A stretch of DNA of 64,000 bases, from the NCBI RefSeq assembly GCF_002979555.1, contig NZ_PCOZ01000001.1, positions 248,001 through 312,000 of the forward strand. The letters run 5' to 3'. This document shows positions 1 through 9,092 of the stretch, in pieces; position 1 is the stretch's first letter; each line of letters starts with the position of its first letter. The notes under the pieces are model-generated. The model worked only from the letters and a program-made list of their open reading frames with translations. It was not told the origin of the DNA and did no database searches. The position numbers and the translations under genes were made by a program. This DNA is from Pseudomonas sp. MYb60. GTDB taxonomy: Bacteria > Pseudomonadota > Gammaproteobacteria > Pseudomonadales > Pseudomonadaceae.

Positions 1-836
1 TCTTCGTCGCCGGTGCGCGCTACCAGCTGTACGACCAATACGCCGGCAAGGGCGTGCCGTTCAAAGCCAACACCAACGGCAACGGGCAGGCCTGGGTGCC
101 GCGCGCGGGCCTGGTGTATCGCTACACCGATGAGCTGTCGTTCTATGGCAGCTACACCGAGTCGTTCAAACCCAACTCCACCATCGCCGCCTTGGCCGAT
201 GGCAGTACGCTGACCGGTGATTTGACCCCGGAAGAATCCAAGTCCTGGGAGTTGGGGGCCAAGCTCGATATCCCTGGGCGCATTACCGCCAGCGCGGCGT
301 TGTTCAATATCGACAAGCGTAACGTGCTGGTGTCGGTAGGCTCGGGCGCGAATACGGTCTATAGCATCGCCGGGCAGGTCCGCTCGCGGGGCCTGGAGTT
401 GGACGCGACCGGCCAGTTGACCGATCAGTGGAGCCTGATCGGCAGCTACGCCTATACCGACGCCGAGGACATCAAGGACAAGGACCCGACCCTGGAAGGC
501 AACCGCCTGCAGAACGTTGCCAGGCACACCGGCGCGCTGTCGGCGGCCTATGATTTCGGCAACGTTTTCGGTGGCGATCAACTGCGGGTGGGGGCCGGAG
601 CACGCTACGTCGGCGCACGTGCCGGGGATGCGGCCAACGACTTCACCTTGCCGGGCTACACCGTGGCCGATGCGTTTGCCACCTACGACACGCGGATCGA
701 AGGGCAGAAGGTCAAGTTCCAGCTCAACGTGAAGAACCTGTTCGACCGCGTCTACTACAGCTCGGCGGCCAGCCGGTTGTTCGTGTCGATGGGCGATGCG
801 CGGCAGGTGTCGGTGTCCAGCACCCTGGAGTTCTAA
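1..836 (+). CDS. TonB-dependent siderophore receptor, C-terminal part (5' truncated by window edge)
   Basis: This is the C-terminal beta-barrel of an outer-membrane TonB-dependent receptor that takes up a ferric siderophore or similar ligand. The frame is open from position 3, so the start and plug domain lie outside the window. Typical barrel features are visible: the SYTESFKPN strand, the PEESKSWELGAK motif seen in nearly all siderophore receptors, the NVKNLFDRVYY motif near the end, and a terminal Phe (SVSSTLEF) as needed for BAM-dependent insertion. The ligand cannot be told from this part. The next gene starts 51 bp downstream on the same strand but is functionally unrelated. Confidence 0.93.
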   Translation, partial: FVAGARYQLYDQYAGKGVPFKANTNGNGQAWVPRAGLVYRYTDELSFYGSYTESFKPNSTIAALADGSTLTGDLTPEESKSWELGAKLDIPGRITASAALFNIDKRNVLVSVGSGANTVYSIAGQVRSRGLELDATGQLTDQWSLIGSYAYTDAEDIKDKDPTLEGNRLQNVARHTGALSAAYDFGNVFGGDQLRVGAGARYVGARAGDAANDFTLPGYTVADAFATYDTRIEGQKVKFQLNVKNLFDRVYYSSAASRLFVSMGDARQVSVSSTLEF

Positions 837-887
837 AGGGTTTGTGGTAGCGTTGCCGGCATTGATGTCTGGGCGGAAACGATACTG

Positions 888-2333
888 ATGCATTTTGGAC
901 GATGGCTACATCTGCTGTGCCTGAGCTTTTTGCTGGGGGGGTGCGCGAGTGTTTCACCGACATCCACCCCGGCAAGCCTGGAGCAACTGCTGGCTGACCC
1001 GGCGCTCAACGGTGCCACTGTTTCCCTGATGGTGCGTGATGTCCGCAGCGGCAGCACGCTCTATCAACATAACCCTCGAACCCGACTGATTCCCGCCTCC
1101 AATCTCAAGTTGCTCACCACCGCAGCGGCGATGGATGTGCTGGGGCCGCAGTACCGTTTTTCTACCCAATTATTGAGTAACGGCGCGCAGCAAGGCGAGC
1201 GCCTTACCGGCAATCTGTACCTCAAAGGCCTGGGCGATCCGACCCTGCAATTCGCCGATTACCAGGCCTTGGCGGCACAGCTGGCAAGCCAGGGTGTACG
1301 TCAGATTCAGGGCGATCTGGTCTTCGACGACACCTTTTTCGATGCCGAGCGCCTGGGCGTGGATTGGGCGCAGGACGATGAAAGCACTTACTACGGCGCG
1401 CAGATTTCAGCGCTGACCGTTTCACCCAACACAGATTTTGATGCGGGCACCTTGCTCGTCACCGCCCGTGCGCCCCTTGCGCCGGGCCAGCCGGTCAGCG
1501 TGGCGGTGAGCCCGTCTACCGACTACGTGCAACTGAGCAACCGCGCCGTCAGCGGCCCCGGCAACAGTTATGGGATCACCCGCCAGCACGGTACCAACCT
1601 GCTGCAACTCACCGGCGCATTGGCGCCAGGCAAGCAGAGCCGGCAGTGGGTGAGTGTGTGGGAACCGACCCAACTGGTGGCCAATCTGTTTGAGCAGGCG
1701 TTGGCGCAGCAGGGTATCCAGGTGCTGGGGCGCCGTGTGATCGGCGGCGCGAGCCCGGCGACGGCCAGGCTGCTGGCCGAGCATCGATCGGCGCCGTTGC
1801 AGGCGTTGATCACACCGCTGCTCAAGCTGTCGAACAACAACATGTCCGAAGCCCTGCTCAAGGCCATGGGCCGCAAGGCTTCGAATGCGGGCACGGCGCA
1901 GGCGGGCGTCGCGGCAGTGGCCGCCTTCCTGCAGCGCCAGGGGATAGACCCCTCGACACTGATCCAAGTGGACGGCTCGGGCCTGTCGCGGCGCAACCTG
2001 GTGTCGTCGCAGACCCTCACGGACTTGCTGCTGGCCAGCGCTCGACAGCCGTGGTTCAACGCCTGGTACGCCGCCTTGCCGATTGCCGGCAATTCCGAAC
2101 GCATGACCGGCGGCAGCCTGCGCTATCGCCTGCGCGGCACGGCTGCCGAAAACAACCTGCACGCCAAGACCGGCTCCATGGCCGGGGTGTCATCGTTGAG
2201 CGGCTACATCACCGACGCCGGCGGCCGGCGCCTGGTGTTCTCGATGGTGAGCAACAACTACCTGAGCGACGCGGCCCCCATCCGCGGCCTGGAAAACCGC
2301 GTGGTGCTGGCACTGACCCAATGGCACGACTGA
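888..2333 (+). CDS. dacB: D-alanyl-D-alanine carboxypeptidase/endopeptidase, PBP4 (S13) family lipoprotein
   Basis: A 481-residue S13-family penicillin-binding protein that trims or cleaves peptidoglycan cross-links in the periplasm. The three active-site motifs are present in order: SNLK within PASNLKLLTTAA (about residue 67), SNN within LSNNNMSEALLK, and KTG within HAKTGSMAGV. The N-terminus is a short hydrophobic stretch ending in LLGGC, a good lipobox, so the protein is probably lipid-anchored, unlike soluble E. coli DacB. The length fits the family. It stands alone between a receptor gene and a convergent IclR regulator, with a 1-bp gap to the latter. The symbol follows family membership only. 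Confidence 0.9.
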   Translation: MHFGRWLHLLCLSFLLGGCASVSPTSTPASLEQLLADPALNGATVSLMVRDVRSGSTLYQHNPRTRLIPASNLKLLTTAAAMDVLGPQYRFSTQLLSNGAQQGERLTGNLYLKGLGDPTLQFADYQALAAQLASQGVRQIQGDLVFDDTFFDAERLGVDWAQDDESTYYGAQISALTVSPNTDFDAGTLLVTARAPLAPGQPVSVAVSPSTDYVQLSNRAVSGPGNSYGITRQHGTNLLQLTGALAPGKQSRQWVSVWEPTQLVANLFEQALAQQGIQVLGRRVIGGASPATARLLAEHRSAPLQALITPLLKLSNNNMSEALLKAMGRKASNAGTAQAGVAAVAAFLQRQGIDPSTLIQVDGSGLSRRNLVSSQTLTDLLLASARQPWFNAWYAALPIAGNSERMTGGSLRYRLRGTAAENNLHAKTGSMAGVSSLSGYITDAGGRRLVFSMVSNNYLSDAAPIRGLENRVVLALTQWHD

Positions 2334-2334
2334 T

Positions 2335-3114
2335 TCAGGGCTGATAGCCCATGCGCCAGCTCACGGCCCGAGTGGCGGCGAGCAAGCGCTGCGCCGCCGG
2401 GCCGTCTTCGTCGGCGTGAAACAGCGAGGTGGGGCCGACCACGGTCATCACCGCCGCCACGTGCCCGACCGCGTTGAACACCGGCGCCGACAACGCATCC
2501 ACGCCAGGCATCAGCAAGCCATGCACAAAATGCAGGCCACGGCTGCGGATCTGCTCGCAGGCAGTGGCGTAGGCCTGGTCGTCCGCCAACGCGTGGGCGA
2601 TGCCGGCCTGCACTTCGCGCTCACGTAAATCCACCGTCTCGCGCGACGGCAAGTAGGCGCTGAATACTAAGCCTGTGGACGAGCTGAGCAGTGGCAACAC
2701 TGAACCCAACTGCGTCACCACCGTCACCGCGCGCACCGCCGGCTCGATGTGCACCACGGTCGCGCCCTGGTTGCCCCACACCGCCAGGAAGCAGGTTTCA
2801 TTCAACTCATCGCGCAGCTCCGCCAGGGGCAGGGCGCCGACCTTCAAGACGTCCATGCTGCCCAGCGCCGCCAGGCCGACGCGCAAGGCTTCGCGGCCCA
2901 GGCCGTAATGGTTGGTGGCGGTGTTCTGCTCGGCAAAACCCGAGGCGATCAGTGCCTGCAAATAGCGGTGGACCTTGCTCGCAGGCATCTGCACATGTTC
3001 GGCCAGGCGCGACAGTGAGGTTGCCGGTGACAGCTCGGCGAGGGCCTTGAGGATGTCGGTGCCCACTTCGGCCGAGCGGACTTTCTGTTTACCGGTGTCG
3101 CGGGGCTTTTCCAT
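2335..3114 (-). CDS. hmgR: IclR-family transcriptional regulator, HmgR-like
   Basis: A 259-residue IclR-type regulator with an N-terminal winged helix (TDILKALAELSPATSLSRLAEHVQMP, then KVHRYLQALIASGF) and a C-terminal effector domain. I chose the ATG giving MEKPRDTGKQ at 3114; the frame stays open to 3177 but the extra residues are not IclR-like. It is divergent from hmgA. In P. putida the IclR protein HmgR represses hmgABC and releases DNA on binding homogentisate. The same arrangement, and a near-identical operator sequence in the shared promoter region, support that role here. Confidence 0.87.
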   Translation of the reverse strand: MEKPRDTGKQKVRSAEVGTDILKALAELSPATSLSRLAEHVQMPASKVHRYLQALIASGFAEQNTATNHYGLGREALRVGLAALGSMDVLKVGALPLAELRDELNETCFLAVWGNQGATVVHIEPAVRAVTVVTQLGSVLPLLSSSTGLVFSAYLPSRETVDLREREVQAGIAHALADDQAYATACEQIRSRGLHFVHGLLMPGVDALSAPVFNAVGHVAAVMTVVGPTSLFHADEDGPAAQRLLAATRAVSWRMGYQP

Positions 3115-3156
3115 GGAGGGGCGAGAATCCGAGAGATGAATGGGCGTCTTTATAGC

Positions 3157-3185
3157 TTGACGGTCGATGGCGATCAAATTACGTT
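3157..3185 (+). promoter_or_regulatory. Probable sigma-70 promoter of hmgA
   Basis: TTGACG (3157-3162) is followed after 17 bp by TACGTT (3180-3185). The proposed -10 lies inside the first HmgR-like palindrome, as expected for a promoter blocked by a repressor. This is pattern matching only. Confidence 0.4.
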
Positions 3186-3203
3186 ATGCGTAACTGAATT
3201 ACG
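3179..3203. promoter_or_regulatory. Putative HmgR operator: two overlapping palindromes
   Basis: TTACGTTATGCGTAA (3179-3193) and CGTAACTGAATTACG (3189-3203) are both 5-5-5 inverted repeats with arms TTACG/CGTAA, and they share the central CGTAA. The second closely matches the published P. putida HmgR site, a palindrome with CGTAAT and ATTACG arms around CTG. It lies 32 bp before the hmgA start. Confidence 0.7.
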
Positions 3204-3234
3204 ATAAATACAACTTCCGTTCAGAGGAGGACCC

Positions 3235-4518
3235 ATGGACCTCGACTATCTCTCGGGCTTCGGCAACGAATTCGCCAGCGAAGCCCTGCCCGGCGCGTTG
3301 CCCGTCGGCCAGAACGCGCCGCAGAAAGCGCCCTACGGGCTGTACACCGAACTGTTCTCCGGCACCGCGTTCACCATGGCGCGCAGCGAAGCCCGGCGCA
3401 CCTGGCTGTATCGCATCCAGCCGTCGGCCAATCATCCGGCGTTCGTCAAACTGGAACGCCAATTGGCCGGTGGGCCATTGGGCGCGGTGACGCCGAACCG
3501 GTTGCGCTGGAACCCCCTGGATATCCCCAGCGAGCCGACAGATTTCATCGACGGCCTTGTCGGCATGGTCGCTAACGCAGGGTCGGAAAAACCCTCAGGC
3601 ATCAGCGTCTACAACTACCGCGCCAATCGCTCAATGGAGCGAGTGTTCTTCAATGCCGACGGCGAATTGCTGATCGTTCCCGAGCAAGGCCGCCTGCGCA
3701 TCACCACCGAGTTGGGTGTGCTGGAGGTGGAGCCGCTGGAAATCGTCGTATTGCCGCGGGGTCTCAAGTTCCGGGTCGAGTTGCTCGACGCCCAGGCGCG
3801 CGGTTACGTCGCCGAGAACCACGGTGCGCCGTTGCGCCTGCCGGACCTGGGCCCCATCGGCAGCAACGGCCTGGCGAATCCGCGTGACTTCCTCGCCCCT
3901 GTCGCCCGCTACGAAGACCTCAGGCAACCGACCCCACTGGTGCAGAAGTTCCTCGGCGAACTCTGGGCCTGCGAGCTGGACCATTCACCGCTCAACGTGG
4001 TGGCCTGGCACGGCAACAACGTGCCCTACAAATACGACCTGCGCCGCTTCAACACCCTCGGCACGGTGAGTTTCGATCACCCGGACCCGTCGATCTTCAC
4101 CGTATTGACCTCGCCCACCAGCGTGCACGGCCTGGCCAACCTCGATTTCGTGATCTTCCCGCCGCGCTGGATGGTGGCCGAGAACACCTTCCGCCCACCG
4201 TGGTTCCACCGCAACCTGATGAACGAATACATGGGCCTGATCCAGGGCGCCTACGACGCCAAGGCCGAAGGCTTCCTGCCGGGTGGCGCATCCTTGCACA
4301 GCTGCATGAGCGCCCACGGCCCGGACGGCGAGACCTGTACCAAGGCCATCAATGCGGACCTGGCGCCGCACAAGATCGAAAACACCATGGCCTTCATGTT
4401 CGAGACCAGCCAAGTGCTGCGCCCTACCCAGTTCGCCTTGGACTGTCCGCAACTGCAACCCGCCTACGACGCGTGCTGGGCCTCGCTGCCCGTCACCTTC
4501 AACCCGAACCGGAGATAA
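3235..4518 (+). CDS. hmgA: Homogentisate 1,2-dioxygenase
   Basis: A 427-residue non-haem iron dioxygenase that opens the homogentisate ring to maleylacetoacetate in tyrosine/phenylalanine catabolism. The N-terminus ([20 protein letters not shown], then [15 protein letters not shown]) is diagnostic. The iron-site region is present: [19 protein letters not shown] and NEYMGLIQG with the conserved His and Glu, and [12 protein letters not shown] strong ribosome site (GAGGAGG) precedes the ATG. It is the first gene of the hmgA-fahA-maiA operon; the gap to fahA is only 3 bp. Confidence 0.98.
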   Translation: MDLDYLSGFGNEFASEALPGALPVGQNAPQKAPYGLYTELFSGTAFTMARSEARRTWLYRIQPSANHPAFVKLERQLAGGPLGAVTPNRLRWNPLDIPSEPTDFIDGLVGMVANAGSEKPSGISVYNYRANRSMERVFFNADGELLIVPEQGRLRITTELGVLEVEPLEIVVLPRGLKFRVELLDAQARGYVAENHGAPLRLPDLGPIGSNGLANPRDFLAPVARYEDLRQPTPLVQKFLGELWACELDHSPLNVVAWHGNNVPYKYDLRRFNTLGTVSFDHPDPSIFTVLTSPTSVHGLANLDFVIFPPRWMVAENTFRPPWFHRNLMNEYMGLIQGAYDAKAEGFLPGGASLHSCMSAHGPDGETCTKAINADLAPHKIENTMAFMFETSQVLRPTQFALDCPQLQPAYDACWASLPVTFNPNRR

Positions 4519-4521
4519 CCC

Positions 4522-5808
4522 ATGACTCAGCCCACCCCCACCCGCAGCTGGGTGACCTCCGCCAGCGGTCACGCGGATTTCCCGTTGCAGAACCTGCCTT
4601 TGGGCGTGTTCAGCATCAACGGTTCGGCACCGCGCAGTGGCGTGGCGATTGGCGATTCGATCCTCGACCTGCAGGCGGCCATCGATGAGTTCGAAGGCGA
4701 AGCCCGTCGCGCCGTCGAGGCCACGGCCGGTGGCCAGCTCAATGCGTTTTTCGAACTGGGCCGTGGCCCCCGCGTGGCCCTGCGCGAACGTCTGCTGGAA
4801 TTGCTCGCCGATGGCAGCCCATTGCAGACCCGCGAGGCCCAGGTGCTTCACCGCGCCGCTGATTGCCAGATGCAGGTGCCGGCGCGGATCAACGACTACA
4901 CCGACTTCTATGTCGGCATCGAACATGCGCAGAACGTCGGCAAACTGTTCCGCCCCGATAACCCCTTGCTGCCCAATTACAAGTACGTGCCGATTGGTTA
5001 CCACGGTCGCGCCTCGACCATTCGCGCCTCGGGCGCCGACGTGCGTCGCCCCAAGGGCCAGACCCTGCCGGCCGGCGCCACCGAGCCGAACTTCGGCCCC
5101 TGCGCACGGCTGGATTACGAGCTGGAACTGGGCATCTGGATCGGCCAGGGCAACGCCATGGGCGATGCGATTGCCATCGGTGACGCCGCCGATCACATCG
5201 CCGGTTTCTGCCTGCTCAACGACTGGTCGGCGCGGGATATCCAGGCCTGGGAATACCAGCCACTGGGGCCGTTCCTGTCGAAAAGCTTTATCACCACCAT
5301 CTCGCCATGGGTCGTGACGGCGGAAGCCCTGGAACCCTTCCGCAAGCCCCAACCTGCACGCCCCCAAGGCGATCCCCAACCGCTGTCGTACCTGTTCGAC
5401 AAACGCGACCAGGCCAACGGCGCGCTGGATATCGAACTCGAAGTGCTGCTGACCACCGCCGCGATGCGCGAACAGAACCTGCCGGCCCACCGTCTGGCGC
5501 TGAGCAACAGCCTGCACATGTACTGGACGGCTGCGCAACTGGTCGCGCATCACAGCGTCAACGGTTGCCAGTTGCAGGCCGGCGACCTGTTCGGTTCGGG
5601 CACCCTGTCCGGCCCGCAGGAAGGGCAGTTCGGCAGCCTGCTGGAGATGACCGAGGGCGGTAAAAAAGTGGTCGAGTTGGCGTCCGGCGAAGTGCGCAAG
5701 TTCCTTGAGGACGGCGACGAAATCATCCTGCGCGCCCGGTGCAATCGTGAAGGCTTTGCCTCCATCGGTTTCGGCGAATGCCGTGGCACCGTGATCGCTG
5801 CACATTGA
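4522..5808 (+). CDS. fahA: Fumarylacetoacetase
   Basis: A 428-residue hydrolase that splits fumarylacetoacetate to fumarate and acetoacetate, the last step of homogentisate breakdown (hmgB in the P. putida naming). Family marks are visible: DYTDFYVGIEHAQNVGKLFR near residue 130, PIGYHGRAST, LDYELELGIWIG with metal-binding acidic residues, and LLNDWSARDIQAWEYQPLGP. It follows hmgA by 3 bp with GGAGA as ribosome site, so it is cotranscribed. The length is normal for bacterial FAH. Confidence 0.97.
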   Translation: MTQPTPTRSWVTSASGHADFPLQNLPLGVFSINGSAPRSGVAIGDSILDLQAAIDEFEGEARRAVEATAGGQLNAFFELGRGPRVALRERLLELLADGSPLQTREAQVLHRAADCQMQVPARINDYTDFYVGIEHAQNVGKLFRPDNPLLPNYKYVPIGYHGRASTIRASGADVRRPKGQTLPAGATEPNFGPCARLDYELELGIWIGQGNAMGDAIAIGDAADHIAGFCLLNDWSARDIQAWEYQPLGPFLSKSFITTISPWVVTAEALEPFRKPQPARPQGDPQPLSYLFDKRDQANGALDIELEVLLTTAAMREQNLPAHRLALSNSLHMYWTAAQLVAHHSVNGCQLQAGDLFGSGTLSGPQEGQFGSLLEMTEGGKKVVELASGEVRKFLEDGDEIILRARCNREGFASIGFGECRGTVIAAH

Positions 5809-5820
5809 GAGGGCAGGGCG

Positions 5821-6456
5821 ATGGAGCTCTACACCTACTACCGTTCCACCGCGTCATACCGGGTGCGGATTGCCCTCGCGCTCAAGGGCCTGGACTTCAC
5901 GGCAGTGCCGGTCAATTTGCTGGTGCCACCGGGCGGCGCCAATCGGCAACCTGAGTACCTGGCGATCAACCCCCAGGGCCGTGTACCGGCCCTGCGTACC
6001 GAAGACGGCGAGCTGCTGATCCAGTCGACGGCGATCATCGAGTACCTGGAAGAGCGTTATCCACAGGCGCCATTGCTGTCCAAGGAGCTGGCGACCCGTG
6101 CCCATGAACGCGCGGTGGCGTCGATTATCGCCTGCGATGTCCACCCGCTGCACAACTCCAGCACCCAGAACCTGCTGCGCCAATGGGGGCATGACGAGGC
6201 GCAGGTGCTGGAATGGATCGGCCACTGGATCAGCCAGGGGCTAAGTGCGGTCGAGCAGTTGATTGGGGATCAGGGGTTTTGCTTTGGCGAGCAGCCGGGG
6301 CTGGCAGATGCGTTTTTGATCCCCCAACTGTATGCGGCAGAACGCTTCAAGGTGCCGTTGGCGGCATACCCGCGCATTGGACGCGTCGCAGCCCTGGCGG
6401 CGCAGCACCCGGCCTTCGTCCAGGCCCATCCCGCCAATCAACCTGACACACCCTAG
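5821..6456 (+). CDS. maiA: Maleylacetoacetate isomerase
   Basis: A 211-residue zeta-class glutathione S-transferase-fold enzyme that isomerises maleylacetoacetate to fumarylacetoacetate using glutathione. The N-terminal thioredoxin-like domain has the diagnostic YYRSTASYRVRIALALKG, with the zeta-class S-x-x-S-x-R active-site pattern, and the glutathione-site QSTAIIEYLEERYP. The helical C-terminal domain includes FCFGEQPGLADAFLIPQLYAA. Third gene of the operon, 12 bp after fahA with a good ribosome site. The pathway enzymes are therefore complete here from homogentisate onward. Confidence 0.97.
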   Translation: MELYTYYRSTASYRVRIALALKGLDFTAVPVNLLVPPGGANRQPEYLAINPQGRVPALRTEDGELLIQSTAIIEYLEERYPQAPLLSKELATRAHERAVASIIACDVHPLHNSSTQNLLRQWGHDEAQVLEWIGHWISQGLSAVEQLIGDQGFCFGEQPGLADAFLIPQLYAAERFKVPLAAYPRIGRVAALAAQHPAFVQAHPANQPDTP

Positions 6457-6481
6457 CTCCTGAAGCACCCGAGAGGTAATT

Positions 6482-6513
6482 GTGGGAGCGGGCTTGAACC
6501 CCTCCCACATTTT
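6482..6513 (+). terminator. REP-like hairpin, probable terminator of the hmgA operon
   Basis: GTGGGAG (from 6482) pairs with CTCCCAC, followed by ATTTTTGTT. The core resembles a single degenerate half of the GGGGGCTTGCCCCC repeat family found throughout this window. Its place right after maiA and its T-run suit a terminator. Confidence 0.6.
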
Positions 6514-6516
6514 TGT

Positions 6517-7320
6517 TCAGTGCACGACTGAGTTTGGGGGTAGGTGGCCTAATCGCTCGGTCAGGCGCAGGCGCTGGATCGGGTCCTCGCTGAGCAGCAG
6601 CGCATGTTCCAGATCGAAGCGCTCGGCATTCGGGCAGTCCAGCCGCTGATACAGGCTGGCGCGCGCAAGGTAGTCGGCGGCGTTGGCATTGCCCAGTTCC
6701 ACCACGCGTTCGGCGTCGACCAGTGCGTCGAGCGGGGCGTCATTGGCAAGGTGCAGTTGGCGCAGGTTGCGCGACAAGCGCTGCAGCATCGCGCGTGGGT
6801 CGGCAGTGTGCAGGTGGTCGGCCTGCAACTTCAGGTTGGGGCCATATTGGCGTTGCAGCAGCTCGCGGCAATCGTTGGGGTAGAGGCGCCGGCCACCGCA
6901 CGGGTCGAGCAAATGATCGGCACCCGGCACCCGCAGCAGGAAATGCCCAGGGAAATTCACCCCCACCATCGGGATACCCAGGCGCCGCGCCAGTTCAAGG
7001 GCGATCAATCCCATGGCCAGCGGTTGTCCACGTTTGCGCTGCAAAACCTTGTCCACCAGGGCGGCTGCGGGGCGCAGCGGGGTGAAGTCATCCTGGGCAA
7101 ATCCCAGGTCGTTCAGGCGTCGCAACAGGGGCTGGCCCAGTTCATCCGCCGGCAACAGGGGCATGTCGAGGTTGATCTGTTGTTGCAGCGCCGTCAGCTC
7201 CTGCAGGATCACCAGCGGCTGCACCGTGGGGTCGTGCTCGGCAGCTATCCACAACGCAGCTTCGAACAGCGCAGGGGGAGAGCGTTCCAGGCAGGCGAAA
7301 AAGGCTTTGCGGGGATTCAT
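6517..7320 (-). CDS. SirB1-family protein (transglutaminase-like fold plus TPR-like tail)
   Basis: A 267-residue protein of the SirB1 family (formerly UPF0162). The central block, RGQPLAMGLIALELARRLG followed by VNFPGHFLLR and LLDPCGGRRL, is the family signature and has a transglutaminase-like fold. The C-terminal third (AADYLARASLYQRLDCPN onward) is an alpha-helical, TPR-like repeat. A GGAG ribosome site stands 6 nt before the ATG. Biochemical function is not established for most members, and none is assigned here. Confidence 0.85.
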   Translation of the reverse strand: MNPRKAFFACLERSPPALFEAALWIAAEHDPTVQPLVILQELTALQQQINLDMPLLPADELGQPLLRRLNDLGFAQDDFTPLRPAAALVDKVLQRKRGQPLAMGLIALELARRLGIPMVGVNFPGHFLLRVPGADHLLDPCGGRRLYPNDCRELLQRQYGPNLKLQADHLHTADPRAMLQRLSRNLRQLHLANDAPLDALVDAERVVELGNANAADYLARASLYQRLDCPNAERFDLEHALLLSEDPIQRLRLTERLGHLPPNSVVH

Positions 7321-7507
7321 TGCATTCTCCGGCAGATGCCTCCGTTTTAGCCTTGCCGGGAATGTTCGTCCAGTGGCTTAGGAAATATCCTCAACGCTTA
7401 TGTCGCAATGCCTACGTATTTTGACGGCTTATTCCAGCGTGTTCCGGCAGGTTTCCACCGCAAGCCTATACTTGGGCCACTACAAGAAGTGATTCGGGAG
7501 CTTGACG

Positions 7508-8527
7508 ATGTTTGCTCTCATGCACAGCACCCGCCTTGAATCGCTGCACCTGAGCGTTGACCCGGCCACCGGGCTCAAGGCGGTTATCGCCATTCACAAC
7601 AGCCGCCTCGGGCCTGCCTTGGGCGGTTGTCGCTATATTGCCTACCCCGACGACGAAAGTGCCGTGGCTGACGCTGCGCGCCTGGCCCAAGGCATGAGCT
7701 ACAAAGCGGCGCTGGCGGGTTTGCCGGTGGGCGGTGGCACGGCGGTGATCCTGCGGCCTGCCCATGTGCAGAGCCGCGCGGCACTGTTTGAAGCGTTCGG
7801 TCGTTGCGTCGAACAACTCGACGGTCGCTACATCACCGCCACCGACAGCGGCACCTCGGTGGCCGACATGGACTGCATCGCCCAGCACACCCGCTACGTC
7901 ACCAGCACCACTGCGGCCGGCGACCCTTCGCCCCACGCAGCCATGGGCGTGTTCGCCGGGATCCGCACCACCGCCATGGCGCGGCTGGGCAGCGATAACC
8001 TCGAAGGCCTGCGCGTGGCGATCCAGGGCCTGGGCAATGTCGGGTTTGCCCTGGCCGAGCAACTGCACGCCGCTGGCGCCGAGTTGCTGGTGAGCGACAT
8101 CGACCACGGCAAGGTGCAACTGGCCATGGAGCAGTTGGGCGCGCACCCCATCGCCAACGACGCGTTGCTCAGCACCCCCTGCGATATTCTCGCGCCCTGC
8201 GGCCTGGGCGCCGTGCTCAACCGCCAGAGTGTCGGCCAGCTGCGTTGCGCCGCCGTCGCCGGCTCCGCCAGTGCGCAACTGACCAACCTGCAAGTGGCCG
8301 ATCAACTGGAAGGGCGCGGCATCCTCTACGCCCCCGACTACGTGATCAACTCCGGCGGTTTGATATACGTGGCCCTCAAGCACAGCGGCGCCGAGCTGGC
8401 GTCCATCACCGCGCACTTGTCGAACATCGGCACGCGGCTGACTGAAATCTTCGCCCACGCCCAGGCGGAAAAACGCTCCCCCGCACGCGTAGCCGACGAA
8501 CTCGCCGAGCGCCTGCTGTACCGCTAG
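7508..8527 (+). CDS. ldh: Leucine/Glu/Phe/Val dehydrogenase-family protein with a changed catalytic residue
   Basis: A 339-residue NAD-dependent amino-acid dehydrogenase of the leucine dehydrogenase type. The N-terminal substrate domain shows RLGPALGGCRY, MSYKAALAGLPVGGG and ITATDSGTSVADMD; the C-terminal Rossmann domain has IQGLGNVGFALAEQL. The lysine of MSYK that binds the substrate carboxylate is present, and so is the conserved Asp. However, the second lysine, in the family GGGK motif and taken as the catalytic base, is Thr78 here (ACG, 7739-7741). The ATG at 7508 follows GGGAG by 8 nt; a TTG at 7502 is less likely. Activity is doubtful because of this change. Confidence 0.85.
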   Translation: MFALMHSTRLESLHLSVDPATGLKAVIAIHNSRLGPALGGCRYIAYPDDESAVADAARLAQGMSYKAALAGLPVGGGTAVILRPAHVQSRAALFEAFGRCVEQLDGRYITATDSGTSVADMDCIAQHTRYVTSTTAAGDPSPHAAMGVFAGIRTTAMARLGSDNLEGLRVAIQGLGNVGFALAEQLHAAGAELLVSDIDHGKVQLAMEQLGAHPIANDALLSTPCDILAPCGLGAVLNRQSVGQLRCAAVAGSASAQLTNLQVADQLEGRGILYAPDYVINSGGLIYVALKHSGAELASITAHLSNIGTRLTEIFAHAQAEKRSPARVADELAERLLYR

Positions 8528-8540
8528 CCAGATAGTAAAA

Positions 8541-8569
8541 AGGCCCTGAATCGTGTCGATTCAGGGCCT
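8541..8569. terminator. Bidirectional intrinsic terminator between ldh and yebG
   Basis: Inverted repeat with AGGCCCTGAATC and GATTCAGGGCCT arms around a 5-nt loop, preceded by an A-run. It sits in the gap between the two convergent genes. Confidence 0.8.
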
Positions 8570-8582
8570 GTTCAATTCGGGC

Positions 8583-8843
8583 TTATTCCGCCGGAGCACT
8601 CAGCAACTCCGACAGGGCGTCCGGTTGGCTCTTGAACGCCTTGGCAAATACATCGCGATTTTTCGCCATATAGATCCCGGCCTCTTCAACCTGCTGCTCG
8701 CTCAGGGACGGCACGGCTTTTTGCAACACTTCTGCCAGCAACTCAGCGAGTTCGAGCATTTTGTCATGACGGTCAGCTTCGGCTTTATCCATGAACAAAC
8801 GCTCCAGATCTCGGCTGCTGCGGTATACCACTTCGACGGCCAT
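8583..8843 (-). CDS. yebG: YebG-family SOS-induced protein
   Basis: An 86-residue YebG-family protein starting MAVEVVYRSSRDLERLFMDK and containing EADRHDKMLELAELLAEVL, matching E. coli YebG in its opening residues and the KxEADxxDKML block. E. coli YebG is a LexA-controlled protein of unclear biochemical role that is made after DNA damage. A full 16-bp LexA box stands 44 bp upstream of the ATG, which strongly supports the call. It is convergent with ldh. Confidence 0.9.
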   Translation of the reverse strand: MAVEVVYRSSRDLERLFMDKAEADRHDKMLELAELLAEVLQKAVPSLSEQQVEEAGIYMAKNRDVFAKAFKSQPDALSELLSAPAE

Positions 8844-8886
8844 TCACCACCTCACATGCCTTCACGATAGTTGTCTTTTGCGACTA

Positions 8887-8902
8887 CTGTATTTATATAC
8901 AG
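8887..8902 (-). promoter_or_regulatory. LexA box (SOS operator) of yebG
   Basis: CTGTATTTATATACAG is a perfect CTGT-N8-ACAG LexA site. It lies upstream of yebG and about 190 bp upstream of the divergent psiE. Confidence 0.92.
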
Positions 8903-9092
8903 AGAAAAGGGTAAGCCAAACCGAGGGGTTTGGGTAGCAGTTTTTTAATGTAGTCGGAAAATGCCGGCCTGGAGTGCCTCATGTCACCCGGCCACCATCT
9001 CACACCCAAGCCCTGGCCTTTTTTCTGCATGCAGAACAACCGTCACGTCCAACCCGCATTATCCGGTCGAGCCGACCTAAGGAAGCATCATC

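Noticed and set aside
3985..5805. Long open frame on the minus strand opposite hmgA-fahA
   Set aside because: It mirrors two well-recognised plus-strand genes in GC-rich DNA, has no family similarity, and consists of a His/Gln/Gly-rich shadow translation.
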